12,391 bases of DNA, taken from NCBI GenBank assembly GCA_002425405.1, contig DIME01000075.1:1-12391 (forward strand). Direction: 5' to 3'. The notes below the pieces were generated by a model. It ran no database searches, had not been told where the DNA came from, and saw only the letters and a list, made by a program, of their open reading frames with translations. Numbering within the stretch: position 1 is the first letter of the stretch; each line of letters starts with the position of its first letter. Both the position numbers and the translations under genes were made by a program. Origin of the DNA: Candidatus Accumulibacter vicinus. Its GTDB lineage: Bacteria > Pseudomonadota > Gammaproteobacteria > Burkholderiales > Rhodocyclaceae. This document shows positions 6,529 through 12,391 of the stretch, one piece after another.

Positions 6529-7923
6529 ATGTCCCTCCCTGAATTCATCGGCAAGTACGAGATCCGCCGCGAACTCGGCAAGGGTGCGATGGGCGCAGTT
6601 TACGAAGGTTTCGACCCGGTCATCAAACGTCCGGTGGCGATCAAGACGATTCTCGCCGAGTACCTGGCCAACGTTGAATCGGAGGCCGCAGTGGCACGCT
6701 TCAAGCAGGAGGCGCAGGCCGGAGGGAGACTGCAGCATCCGGGCATTGTCGGTGTATACGAATACGGAGAGGACGAAAGAGGGGCGTTTATCGTCATGGA
6801 GTACGTGCAGGGAAAGTTGTTGCGCCAGTGCATGCGCGAGCGCGGCCACTTCGAACTGATCGATGTTTTCGAGGTAATGAAGCAACTGTTCGCAGCACTC
6901 GACTATTCGCACCAGCACGATGTCGTGCATCGTGACATCAAGCCGACCAACGTCATGGTCCTGGGCGGGATGAAGATCAAGGTCATGGACTTCGGGGTCG
7001 CCAAGATCGAGAATTCATCGCTCACGCAGGTGGGCACCGTGATTGGTACGCCGACGCACATCTCTCCCGAGCAACTGCTGGGCTTGCCTGCCGACCACCG
7101 CGCCGACCTGTGGTCGGCCGGGGTCATCCTCTACGAAATGCTGACCGGGCGTGGGCCATTTCTCGCCGAGACGCCGGTCGCGGTGATGCACAAGGTGATG
7201 AACGTCGAGCCTGCACCACCGTCAGCAATCGTACCTTCACTGCCACCGGTTTTCGACGCCGTGCTCAGGCGCGCGCTGGCGAAAAAACCTGACCAGCGTT
7301 TCCAGAGCGCCCGCGAATTCAACAACGCGTTGTTGGCGGCCTTCATCCAGAGCAAGCCGGTGGCCAGGCCCCCTGGCAGCAGCACCGACAGCCTGCCGCC
7401 GCCCGAACCGGTCGCCGGTGGCGCCAGGAGTGGCCGCGCCGGCACGCGATCTGCGAGCGCGTCAACGCCGCTGCCGCTGCCCCAGGAGGCGCTGGACGAA
7501 ATCGAGTCCTCGCTGATCAGGTCGATCGGTCCGGTCGCCAAACATCTGGTGCGCAAGGGGATGATCCAGGCCAGGAACATCGAGGAATTCTGCGCCACGC
7601 TCGCCGAAAACATTCCCGAAGGCGTCGAACGTACCGATTTCCTGAAGCGTATCGAGCAATTGAAAAAGGCCACTTCCGCATCGATGCCGCCAAGGTCGAC
7701 CAACCCGCCCGAACCGACATCGGCAACACCGGTGGGGGTTTTCGATCCCGCGACACTTGCCGCGGCCGAGAAACGCCTCGCGCAGTACGTCGGACCGCTC
7801 GCTCGAGTGCTCATCAAGCGGGCAGCCAACGATTCAGGCAACGTCCAGGAACTCTACCGAAAGCTCTCCGAGCATATCGACTCCGAACCCGAGCGCGCTG
7901 CCTTTCTCAAGGGTTTCGCCTGA
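6529..7923 (+). CDS. Hanks-type serine/threonine protein kinase with duplicated C-terminal module
   Basis: A 464-residue cytoplasmic kinase, expected to phosphorylate Ser/Thr in partner proteins. The kinase domain spans about 10-272: glycine loop GKGAMG (17-22), lysine in VAIK (Lys39), likely helix-C Glu61, HRDIKPTN with catalytic Asp136 and Asn141, DFG at 154-156, and GTPTHISPEQL closing the activation segment. All key residues are present, so it should be active. A Pro/Ser-rich linker (about 273-318) carries no membrane helix, unlike PknB-type receptors. Two copies of a ~43-residue helical module follow, at 333-375 and 421-463, sharing IGP/VGP, L, and ER-x-x-FLK positions, with 14 of 43 identical without gaps by eye. 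They may mediate dimer formation or partner binding. It lies 18 bases after the heme sensor stop, probably cotranscribed. No strong ribosome site is seen, but the start suits the family (residues EFIGKYEI lead into the domain). Confidence 0.95.
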   Translation: MSLPEFIGKYEIRRELGKGAMGAVYEGFDPVIKRPVAIKTILAEYLANVESEAAVARFKQEAQAGGRLQHPGIVGVYEYGEDERGAFIVMEYVQGKLLRQCMRERGHFELIDVFEVMKQLFAALDYSHQHDVVHRDIKPTNVMVLGGMKIKVMDFGVAKIENSSLTQVGTVIGTPTHISPEQLLGLPADHRADLWSAGVILYEMLTGRGPFLAETPVAVMHKVMNVEPAPPSAIVPSLPPVFDAVLRRALAKKPDQRFQSAREFNNALLAAFIQSKPVARPPGSSTDSLPPPEPVAGGARSGRAGTRSASASTPLPLPQEALDEIESSLIRSIGPVAKHLVRKGMIQARNIEEFCATLAENIPEGVERTDFLKRIEQLKKATSASMPPRSTNPPEPTSATPVGVFDPATLAAAEKRLAQYVGPLARVLIKRAANDSGNVQELYRKLSEHIDSEPERAAFLKGFA

Positions 7924-7961
7924 CCGGTCAGCTGCACAGACCTGCCGGGCGGGACTGGTGC

Positions 7962-7967
7962 TAAACT
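7962..7967 (+). promoter_or_regulatory. Weak candidate -10 for the SpoIIAA-like gene
   Basis: TAAACT lies about 31 bases upstream of the preferred ATG (7993), in the 69-base gap after the kinase. No good -35 is seen at the usual distance. The SpoIIAA-like and sulfurtransferase genes may have their own promoter here, or be read through from the kinase gene; I see no terminator in the gap. Confidence 0.25.
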
Positions 7968-7992
7968 GGCGCATCGCCAAATGGAGTCTGCC

Positions 7993-8352
7993 ATGATTGT
8001 CATCGAACAACAGCCGAAGCGGGTCGAAGTCACGGTGTATGCGGAATTCACGCTTGCCGACTACAAGGAGTTCGAGAATGCCGTCAATTTCGCGATCCAG
8101 TTCGAGGGGCCGGTCGACCTGTGGTTCGATCTGCGCGAAATGGCCGACTTCACGCTCGATGTGGCCTGGGAAGATATCGTCTTTGCGCGTGCGCACGCCA
8201 ACGACTTCAGCCGTATTGCCGTCCTGACGCATAGCCAGTGGGTAGCGTGGAGCGCCTGGTTGTCGCAGATTTTCGTTCATGCCCAGATGCGCGTCTTCGA
8301 TGAGGAAGTCGAGGCACGTGCCTGGCTGGCTGAAGAAGAGGGACTGGCGTGA
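7993..8352 (+). CDS. SpoIIAA-like protein (STAS-related fold)
   Basis: A 119-residue protein of the SpoIIAA-like family (formerly DUF3478): it opens with MIVIEQQPKRVEVTVYAEFTLADYKEFE, then a PVDLWFDLREMADFTLDVAWED stretch, and ends with a region like FDEEVEARAWLAEE, all typical of the family. Members share the fold of the anti-sigma antagonist SpoIIAA but most lack its phosphorylated serine, and their role is unknown; some bind lipids. The ATG at 7993 is preferred to the in-frame one at 7981, because GGAG at 7983-7986 gives a well-spaced ribosome site. The stop overlaps the start of the sulfurtransferase (GTGA), so the two are probably translationally coupled. The kinase gene lies 69 bases upstream; a link between them is possible but not shown. 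Confidence 0.85.
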   Translation: MIVIEQQPKRVEVTVYAEFTLADYKEFENAVNFAIQFEGPVDLWFDLREMADFTLDVAWEDIVFARAHANDFSRIAVLTHSQWVAWSAWLSQIFVHAQMRVFDEEVEARAWLAEEEGLA

Positions 8353-9203
8353 GCCATACAACGCTGGTCAGCAGCGCCGTCCTTGCCGATCATCTCATCG
8401 ACCCCGGCTGGCGTGTCTTTGATTGCCGTCATCAACTGAGTGATCCGGCTGCGGGCCGTCGGGCCTACGCGCACGCTCACCTGCCGGGCGCCTTCTTCCT
8501 GCATCTCGACCAGGATCTGTCGGGACCGATGAATGGTCGCAACGGTCGTCATCCCTTGCCTGATCCGCACCTGCTGGCCGACAAGCTGAGTGCCGCGGGC
8601 GTCGCCATGGACACGCAGGTGGTCGCCTATGACGACGCCGGCGGCGCCTTTGCCAGCCGGCTGTGGTGGTTGCTGCGCTGGCTTGGCCATGATCGCGTCG
8701 CGCTTCTCGACGGTGGCATCGATCGCTGGCGGGCGGAGGGGCGGCCTCTGGCCACCGATATTCCGAGTTCACCGCCGGTGGTGCTGAAAGTCGATCTGCG
8801 TGACGTGCTGACCAGCAGCGACGCGGTGCTCGCCAGTCTTGGGCAGAGCAGCTTCTGCCTGATCGATGCGCGTTCCCCTGACCGCTTTCGTGGCGAGAAC
8901 GAAACCCTCGATCCGGTCGGCGGGCATATTCCCGGCGCACTCAACCGCTTCTTCCGCGACAATCTCGACGCCGACGGCTGCTTTCGCCCGGCCGGTGAAC
9001 TGCGCCGCGAGTTTCTGGCCCTGCTGGCCGGTCGTTCGCCGGCGCAGGTGGTGATGTCTTGCGGTTCCGGCGTCACCGCCTGTCACAACCTGCTGGCGAT
9101 GGAGGTTGCCGGATTGCCGGGCGCGCGCCTCTATGCCGGTTCGTGGAGCGAGTGGTGCAGTGATTCGGCGCGGCCGGTGGCCTGCCAGGCTCCCGCAGTC
9201 TGA
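8349..9203 (+). CDS. sseA: Thiosulfate/3-mercaptopyruvate sulfurtransferase (tandem rhodanese)
   Basis: A 284-residue enzyme with two rhodanese domains, about 5-135 and 150-280, which transfers sulfane sulfur from a donor such as 3-mercaptopyruvate or thiosulfate to an acceptor. The catalytic loop CGSGVTA at 238-244 carries the active Cys238, and this loop is the form typical of mercaptopyruvate sulfurtransferases rather than the CRKGVT of thiosulfate rhodaneses. Other family motifs are DCRHQL, HLPGAFFLHLDQDLSG, VAYDDAGGAFASRLWWLLRW, LLDGG, DARSPDRFRGE and GHIPGALN. The length matches E. coli SseA (281). It starts at GTG overlapping the previous stop, with GAGGGA six bases upstream. It has no signal peptide. 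Family and activity class are sure; the preferred donor is inferred from the loop. Confidence 0.93.
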   Translation: MSHTTLVSSAVLADHLIDPGWRVFDCRHQLSDPAAGRRAYAHAHLPGAFFLHLDQDLSGPMNGRNGRHPLPDPHLLADKLSAAGVAMDTQVVAYDDAGGAFASRLWWLLRWLGHDRVALLDGGIDRWRAEGRPLATDIPSSPPVVLKVDLRDVLTSSDAVLASLGQSSFCLIDARSPDRFRGENETLDPVGGHIPGALNRFFRDNLDADGCFRPAGELRREFLALLAGRSPAQVVMSCGSGVTACHNLLAMEVAGLPGARLYAGSWSEWCSDSARPVACQAPAV

Positions 9204-9206
9204 CGG

Positions 9207-9245
9207 TCATGACTTTTCCAGGCCTCTCGATCATGAAAGTCATGA
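9207..9245. repeat. Inverted repeat with three TCATGA sites between convergent genes
   Basis: TCATGACTTT at 9207-9216 is the exact reverse complement of AAAGTCATGA at 9236-9245, with a 19-base loop. A third TCATGA sits at 9231-9236. It lies between the end of the sulfurtransferase gene and the end of the tetR gene. No T run follows either arm, so it is not a standard terminator, although it could block read-through as a hairpin. Confidence 0.6.
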
Positions 9246-9256
9246 ACACGCGGCTT

Positions 9257-9841
9257 TCACATTAACAACAGATCGGCCGCGGCAGCGGCGATCTGGTCGA
9301 GCGACAGCGCACCGTCCGGCCGGTACCACTGGCTGCTCCAGTTGAGCATGCCGAAGAGCAACAGGCGCAGCGGCGCTGCCGAACTGCGGAGTTTGCCGCT
9401 GGCTGCCAGTTCGTCAAGCGTTGCCTGCCACGTTTCCTGGTAGCGGTCGGTGACCGCGGCGATTTCGGCCCTCGCCGCGGCGTCGAGCGCGCGCGATTCG
9501 TAGAGCAGCATCGGCACCTGGCAATTGCCCTCGAGGAGGTTCCCGAGATGGACGCGGATCATCACCCGCAGGCGCTGCGCAGGGTCGACAATGCCCTCGC
9601 TGGCTGCCTGCAGGCGCTGGTAGCCGGTCTCCAGGCCTGCGATCATTGCCGCCTTGAGCAGTTCCTGCTTGCTGCGGAAATGGTAGAAGGGGCTGCCTGA
9701 GCGCATCCCGACCGCCCTGGCGATGTCACGCGTGGTGGTCGCGTCAAAACCTTTCTCGACGAACAGGCGGGCCGCCGCTTGCAACAGTTCTTCGCGGCGG
9801 TTCGCTTCCAGCGGGCCTTGCCGTTTGCGGCCGGCCGGCAT
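9257..9841 (-). CDS. TetR-family transcriptional regulator
   Basis: A 194-residue repressor-type regulator. The N-terminal helix-turn-helix is clear: RREELLQAAARLFVEKGF, then DATTTRDIARAVGMRSGSPFYHFRSKQELL (about 15-57). The C-terminal part is the ligand-binding and dimer domain and includes WSSQWYRPDGALSLDQIAAAAADLLL. The start is the ATG at 9839-9841, as the longer frame upstream is the shadow of fadH and has no regulator homology. It begins five bases after the fadH stop, so it is likely cotranscribed and translationally coupled; no ribosome site stands out. The likely operator is the palindrome in the fadH promoter at 11918-11945, which would make it autoregulated. The inducer is probably an acyl-CoA or fatty acid, inferred only from the neighbour. 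Confidence 0.93.
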   Translation of the reverse strand: MPAGRKRQGPLEANRREELLQAAARLFVEKGFDATTTRDIARAVGMRSGSPFYHFRSKQELLKAAMIAGLETGYQRLQAASEGIVDPAQRLRVMIRVHLGNLLEGNCQVPMLLYESRALDAAARAEIAAVTDRYQETWQATLDELAASGKLRSSAAPLRLLLFGMLNWSSQWYRPDGALSLDQIAAAAADLLLM

Positions 9842-9846
9842 GGCGA

Positions 9847-11871
9847 TCAGAGCGTCGCCGCCAGGCGCGTTCCCTGATCGATGGCGCGTTTCGCGTCGAG
9901 TTCGTTGGCGACATCGGCGCCGCCGATCAGCGACAGCGGCACGTTGGCGGCGCGCAGACCGGCTTCGAGATCGCGGCGCGGTTCCTGACCGGCGCAGACG
10001 ATCACATGCTCCACCGGCAGGCACTGCGGCTGGCCATCGACGATGAGGTGCAGGCCGGCGTCGTCGATGCGCTCGTACGTCACCCCGGAGAGCATCTGTA
10101 CGCCACGCTTCTTGAGCAAGGTGCGACGAATCCAGCCGGTGGTCTTGGCCAGCCCGTCGCCGACCTTGGCGGCCTTGCGCTGCAGCAGCCAGACCTGGCG
10201 TGGTGTGGCTGCCGGGATCGGTGGCCGGAGGCCGCCGCGGTTGGCGAACTCGGGGTCGATCCCCCACTCGCCCTGGAAGCGCTCGAGTTCGTCGCGATCC
10301 TCGTCGGTATGGGTCAGGAACTCGGCGACGTCGAAGCCGATGCCGCCGGCACCGATGATCGCCACGCGTTCGCCAGCGACGCGCAAGCCTTCGATCAGGT
10401 CAACATACGAGATCACCTTCTCGTGCCCGATACCGGGCAGCTCAGGCTGCCGCGGCACGATCCCGGTGGCGAGAACGACATGCTCGAAGCCGGCATCGGC
10501 CAGATCGGAAGCTTCGCAACGCTTGCCGAGTTCCAGGGTGACCCCCGCCTCTTGCAGGCGGTGATCGAAATAGCGCAGCGTCTCGCTGAACTCCTCCTTG
10601 CCCGGGATCCGGCGCGCCAACCTGAACTGCCCGCCAATTTCCGCCGCTGCATCGAACAGGGTGACCCAATGGCCCCGTTCGGCAGCGGTCAGCGCGCAGG
10701 CCATTCCCGCCGGCCCGGCGCCGACGACGGCGATCCGCCTGGGCACGGCCGCCTTCTCGATCAACAGTTCGGTTTCCCGACAGGCGCGCGGATTGACCAG
10801 ACACGAAGTGAGCCGGCCGGCGAAGATCTCGTCGAGGCAGGCCTGATTACAGGCGATACAGGTGTTGATCGTGTCGGCGCGCCCGGCGGCGGCTTTGTTC
10901 ACGAAGTCGGCATCGGCGAGGAAGGGGCGAGCCATCGAGACCATGTCGGCACAGCCGGAAGCGATCACTTCCTCGGCGACCTCCGGCGTATTGATCCGAT
11001 TGGTGGTGATCAACGGGATGTCCACCTCGCCCATCAGGCGCTTGGTGACCCACACGAAGGCCGCGCGCGGGACCATCGTGGCGATCGTCGGGATGCGCGC
11101 CTCGTGCCAGCCGATCCCGGTGTTGATCAGCGTTGCGCCGGCAGCCTCGATCGCCTTGGCCAGGGTCACGATCTCACCCCAGGTGCTGCCGCCTTCGACC
11201 AGGTCGAGCATCGACAGGCGGTAAATGATGATGAAGTTCGGCCCGCTTGCCGCGCGCACGCGCCGAACCGATTCGACGGCGAGGCGGATGCGGTTCTCGA
11301 AACAGCCGCCCCAGCCGTCCTCGCGGAAGTTGGTCTGCTGGGCGATGAACTGGTTGATCAGATAGCCTTCCGACCCCATCACCTCGACCCCGTCATAGCC
11401 GGCGAGTTGCGCGAGGCTGGCGCAGCGGGCGTAATCCTTGAGTGTCCGCTCGATGTCCTCCTCGCTGAGTTCGCGCGGGCGGATCGGCGAGATCGGCGCC
11501 TGTACCGCCGACGGCGCGACGGCTCCGCGATGATAGGCGTAGCGGCCGGTGTGCAGGATCTGCAGGGCGATCTTGCCGCCTGCCTGGTGGACGGCGGTCG
11601 TGACCTGCCGGTGCTTTTCGGCCTGCGCCTCGTTTTCGAGCACCGCCGCGCCGGGCATCACCACCCCGTCCTGGTTGGGCGCAATGCCGCCGGTCACGAT
11701 CAGCCCGACGCCCCCACGCGCGCGCTCGGCATAGAAGGCGGCGAGACGGGCAAAGCCTTGCGGGGCTTCTTCGAGGCCGGTATGCATCGAGCCCATCAGG
11801 ACGCGATTCTTCAGCGTCGTAAAACCGAGGTCGAGCGGAGCAAGCAGGTGGGGATAAGGGGGATGGTGCAT
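9847..11871 (-). CDS. fadH: NADPH-dependent 2,4-dienoyl-CoA reductase
   Basis: This enzyme reduces 2,4-dienoyl-CoA, needed to degrade unsaturated fatty acids with even-numbered double bonds. The protein is 674 residues (E. coli FadH, 672) and opens with HLLAPLDLGFTTLKNRVLMGSMHTGLEE, nearly the canonical start. Order: FMN barrel (about 1-335), iron-sulfur cysteines Cys338, Cys341, Cys345 and Cys357, FAD motif VVGAGPAGMA (382-391), and NADPH motif AIIGAGGIGFD (504-514). Active-site Tyr170 (SEGYLINQF) and His256 (GIGWHEAR) match E. coli Tyr166 and His252 with the same offset of four as the cysteines. The start at 11871 is chosen by an AGGAGA ribosome site and family alignment, not the longer frame to 11919. 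Followed five bases later by tetR. Related old-yellow-enzyme/FeS proteins (e.g. trimethylamine dehydrogenase) share the layout, but the match is best to FadH. Confidence 0.97.
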   Translation of the reverse strand: MHHPPYPHLLAPLDLGFTTLKNRVLMGSMHTGLEEAPQGFARLAAFYAERARGGVGLIVTGGIAPNQDGVVMPGAAVLENEAQAEKHRQVTTAVHQAGGKIALQILHTGRYAYHRGAVAPSAVQAPISPIRPRELSEEDIERTLKDYARCASLAQLAGYDGVEVMGSEGYLINQFIAQQTNFREDGWGGCFENRIRLAVESVRRVRAASGPNFIIIYRLSMLDLVEGGSTWGEIVTLAKAIEAAGATLINTGIGWHEARIPTIATMVPRAAFVWVTKRLMGEVDIPLITTNRINTPEVAEEVIASGCADMVSMARPFLADADFVNKAAAGRADTINTCIACNQACLDEIFAGRLTSCLVNPRACRETELLIEKAAVPRRIAVVGAGPAGMACALTAAERGHWVTLFDAAAEIGGQFRLARRIPGKEEFSETLRYFDHRLQEAGVTLELGKRCEASDLADAGFEHVVLATGIVPRQPELPGIGHEKVISYVDLIEGLRVAGERVAIIGAGGIGFDVAEFLTHTDEDRDELERFQGEWGIDPEFANRGGLRPPIPAATPRQVWLLQRKAAKVGDGLAKTTGWIRRTLLKKRGVQMLSGVTYERIDDAGLHLIVDGQPQCLPVEHVIVCAGQEPRRDLEAGLRAANVPLSLIGGADVANELDAKRAIDQGTRLAATL

Positions 11872-11917
11872 TCGAACAGTCTCCTGGAACGGGTTGGGCG
11901 TAGCGCAAGTGATCAAC

Positions 11918-11945
11918 AATTAAGCAAGCAATCGCTTGTTGGATT
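11918..11945. promoter_or_regulatory. Probable TetR operator in the fadH promoter
   Basis: A 28-base imperfect palindrome with a core of CAAGC (11925-11929), AATC, GCTTG (11934-11938), and further matching bases at its outer edges; 10 of 14 base pairs are symmetric. Its length and symmetry suit a TetR dimer site. It begins within the candidate -10 and covers the predicted transcription start, so binding would block fadH-tetR transcription. Confidence 0.65.
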
Positions 11946-11971
11946 ATCGGGGATTGGCTGTCTGGATGCAA
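11943..11971 (-). promoter_or_regulatory. Candidate promoter for fadH-tetR
   Basis: On the minus strand, GATAAT (11943-11948) matches the -10 at five of six positions. TTGCAT (11966-11971), 17 bases upstream, is a partial -35 match. Transcription would begin near 11936, leaving a leader of about 65 bases before the ATG. The remaining gap to 12167, upstream of the response regulator, holds no gene that I can support. Confidence 0.5.
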
Positions 11972-12167
11972 GTGTGGAGTCCGCAGAATGGCAAGGATCA
12001 GCGCATTCCCGCGCCCGTGGTCGGCGCCGGGCGTGTCGTCCTGAGTCGCCAGCCAATCGCAGCGAGACGCGGCAGGCAGGCGTCTGATGCCCTGGAAATC
12101 CTGCCCGGTTTCCTGAAATGGCGAGCGGGTGGCGACGCCGGGCGCGGAATGCACTACCATCTCGGCC

Positions 12168-12391
12168 ATGCGTATCCTCATCGTCGACGACGAACCCGCG
12201 ATTTCCGATACCCTGGCCTATGCCCTGCAAGCCGACGGTTTCGCCAGCGATTGCTGTACCCTCGGCGCCGAAGCGCTGGCCCGACTGGGTGCCGGCGATC
12301 ACGACCTGGTCGTCCTCGACGTCGGGCTGCCGGACATGAGCGGCTTCGACGTCTGTCGTGTCCTGCGGCGGCGCTCGGATGTGCCGGTGAT
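12168..12391 (+). CDS. creB: OmpR-class response regulator, CreB-like (3' truncated by window edge)
   Basis: The first 74 complete residues of a receiver domain: MRILIVDDEP with the acidic pair Asp7/Asp8, and the phosphoacceptor Asp51 in VVLDVGLPDMSGFDVCRVL. The stretches AISDTLAYALQADGF and LDVGLPDMSGFDVCR resemble E. coli CreB closely, so this may be the creB of a creBC(D) set, expected to continue downstream of the window. A winged-helix DNA-binding half and a histidine kinase gene are predicted but not visible. The ATG at 12168 is the natural start for the family. No ribosome site stands out, and a TACCAT seven bases upstream could even be a -10 giving a leaderless message. The receiver is certain; the CreB label is inferred from only half a domain. 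Confidence 0.8.
   Translation, partial: MRILIVDDEPAISDTLAYALQADGFASDCCTLGAEALARLGAGDHDLVVLDVGLPDMSGFDVCRVLRRRSDVPV

Noticed and set aside
7921..7930. TGACCGGTCA palindrome at the kinase stop codon
   Set aside because: Ten bases, no loop, no T run, and it partly consists of the stop codon; too short to call an operator or terminator.
9842..10267. N-terminal extension of the TetR protein by 142 residues
   Set aside because: It overlaps fadH in another frame and the extension is Arg-rich with no known domain. The regulator begins normally at the inner ATG.
10006..12087. A 693-codon open frame on the plus strand opposite fadH
   Set aside because: It is an antisense shadow of fadH, whose family match is certain over the full length. 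GC-rich codons commonly leave the opposite frame open. Its translation is low in complexity of fold and rich in Gly, Asp, Ala and Arg without recognisable motifs.
1..12391. CRISPR arrays, tRNA or rRNA genes, insertion sequences and phage genes
   Set aside because: I looked for regular short repeats, tRNA-like folds, transposase motifs and terminal inverted repeats, and saw none.

Overview
The window is about 12.4 kb of GC-rich, densely coding bacterial chromosome. The gene families (H+-pyrophosphatase, MurJ, DUF3365/Tll0287-like heme sensor, Ser/Thr kinase, FadH, TetR) and the protein sequences suggest a betaproteobacterium, most likely in or near the Rhodocyclales (Accumulibacter/Dechloromonas type). 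That placement is inferred from protein style, not from a search. I saw no tRNA, rRNA, CRISPR array, insertion sequence or phage gene. The region reads as ordinary chromosome with several small regulatory modules.

Layout: (1) 1-1004, plus strand: the 3' part of hppA, a membrane proton-pumping pyrophosphatase that carries an extra OmpA-like domain at its C-terminus. It ends at a strong bidirectional terminator (1020-1044) shared with the convergent PEBP gene. (2) 1075-4935, minus strand: a probable operon in the order acyl carrier protein, membrane-anchored CrtC/AttH-family lipocalin-like protein, murJ (lipid II flippase), PEBP/YbhB-family protein. A TATAAT box at 5005-5010 may drive it. (3) 5117-5443, plus strand: a 108-residue unrecognised protein, possibly winged-helix, followed by a terminator-like hairpin. 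(4) 5638-9203, plus strand: a signalling block made of a membrane sensor with a c-type heme site and a HAMP domain, a Hanks-type Ser/Thr kinase 18 bases downstream with a duplicated C-terminal module, a SpoIIAA-like (STAS-fold) protein, and a two-domain sulfurtransferase whose start overlaps the stop of the SpoIIAA-like gene. (5) 9257-11871, minus strand: fadH (2,4-dienoyl-CoA reductase) followed closely by a TetR regulator. A palindrome overlapping a promoter upstream of fadH is a likely operator for that TetR. (6) 12168 to the edge, plus strand: the start of an OmpR-class response regulator resembling CreB.

How the genes may work together: the heme sensor has no output domain of its own, and the kinase has no sensor domain, so the two adjacent genes may act as one split pathway, possibly with the SpoIIAA-like protein. 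The fadH-tetR pair looks like a self-contained, autoregulated unit for using unsaturated fatty acids. The murJ operon combines envelope synthesis with an acyl carrier protein and a lipocalin-like protein, which hints at an envelope or lipid function not yet assigned.
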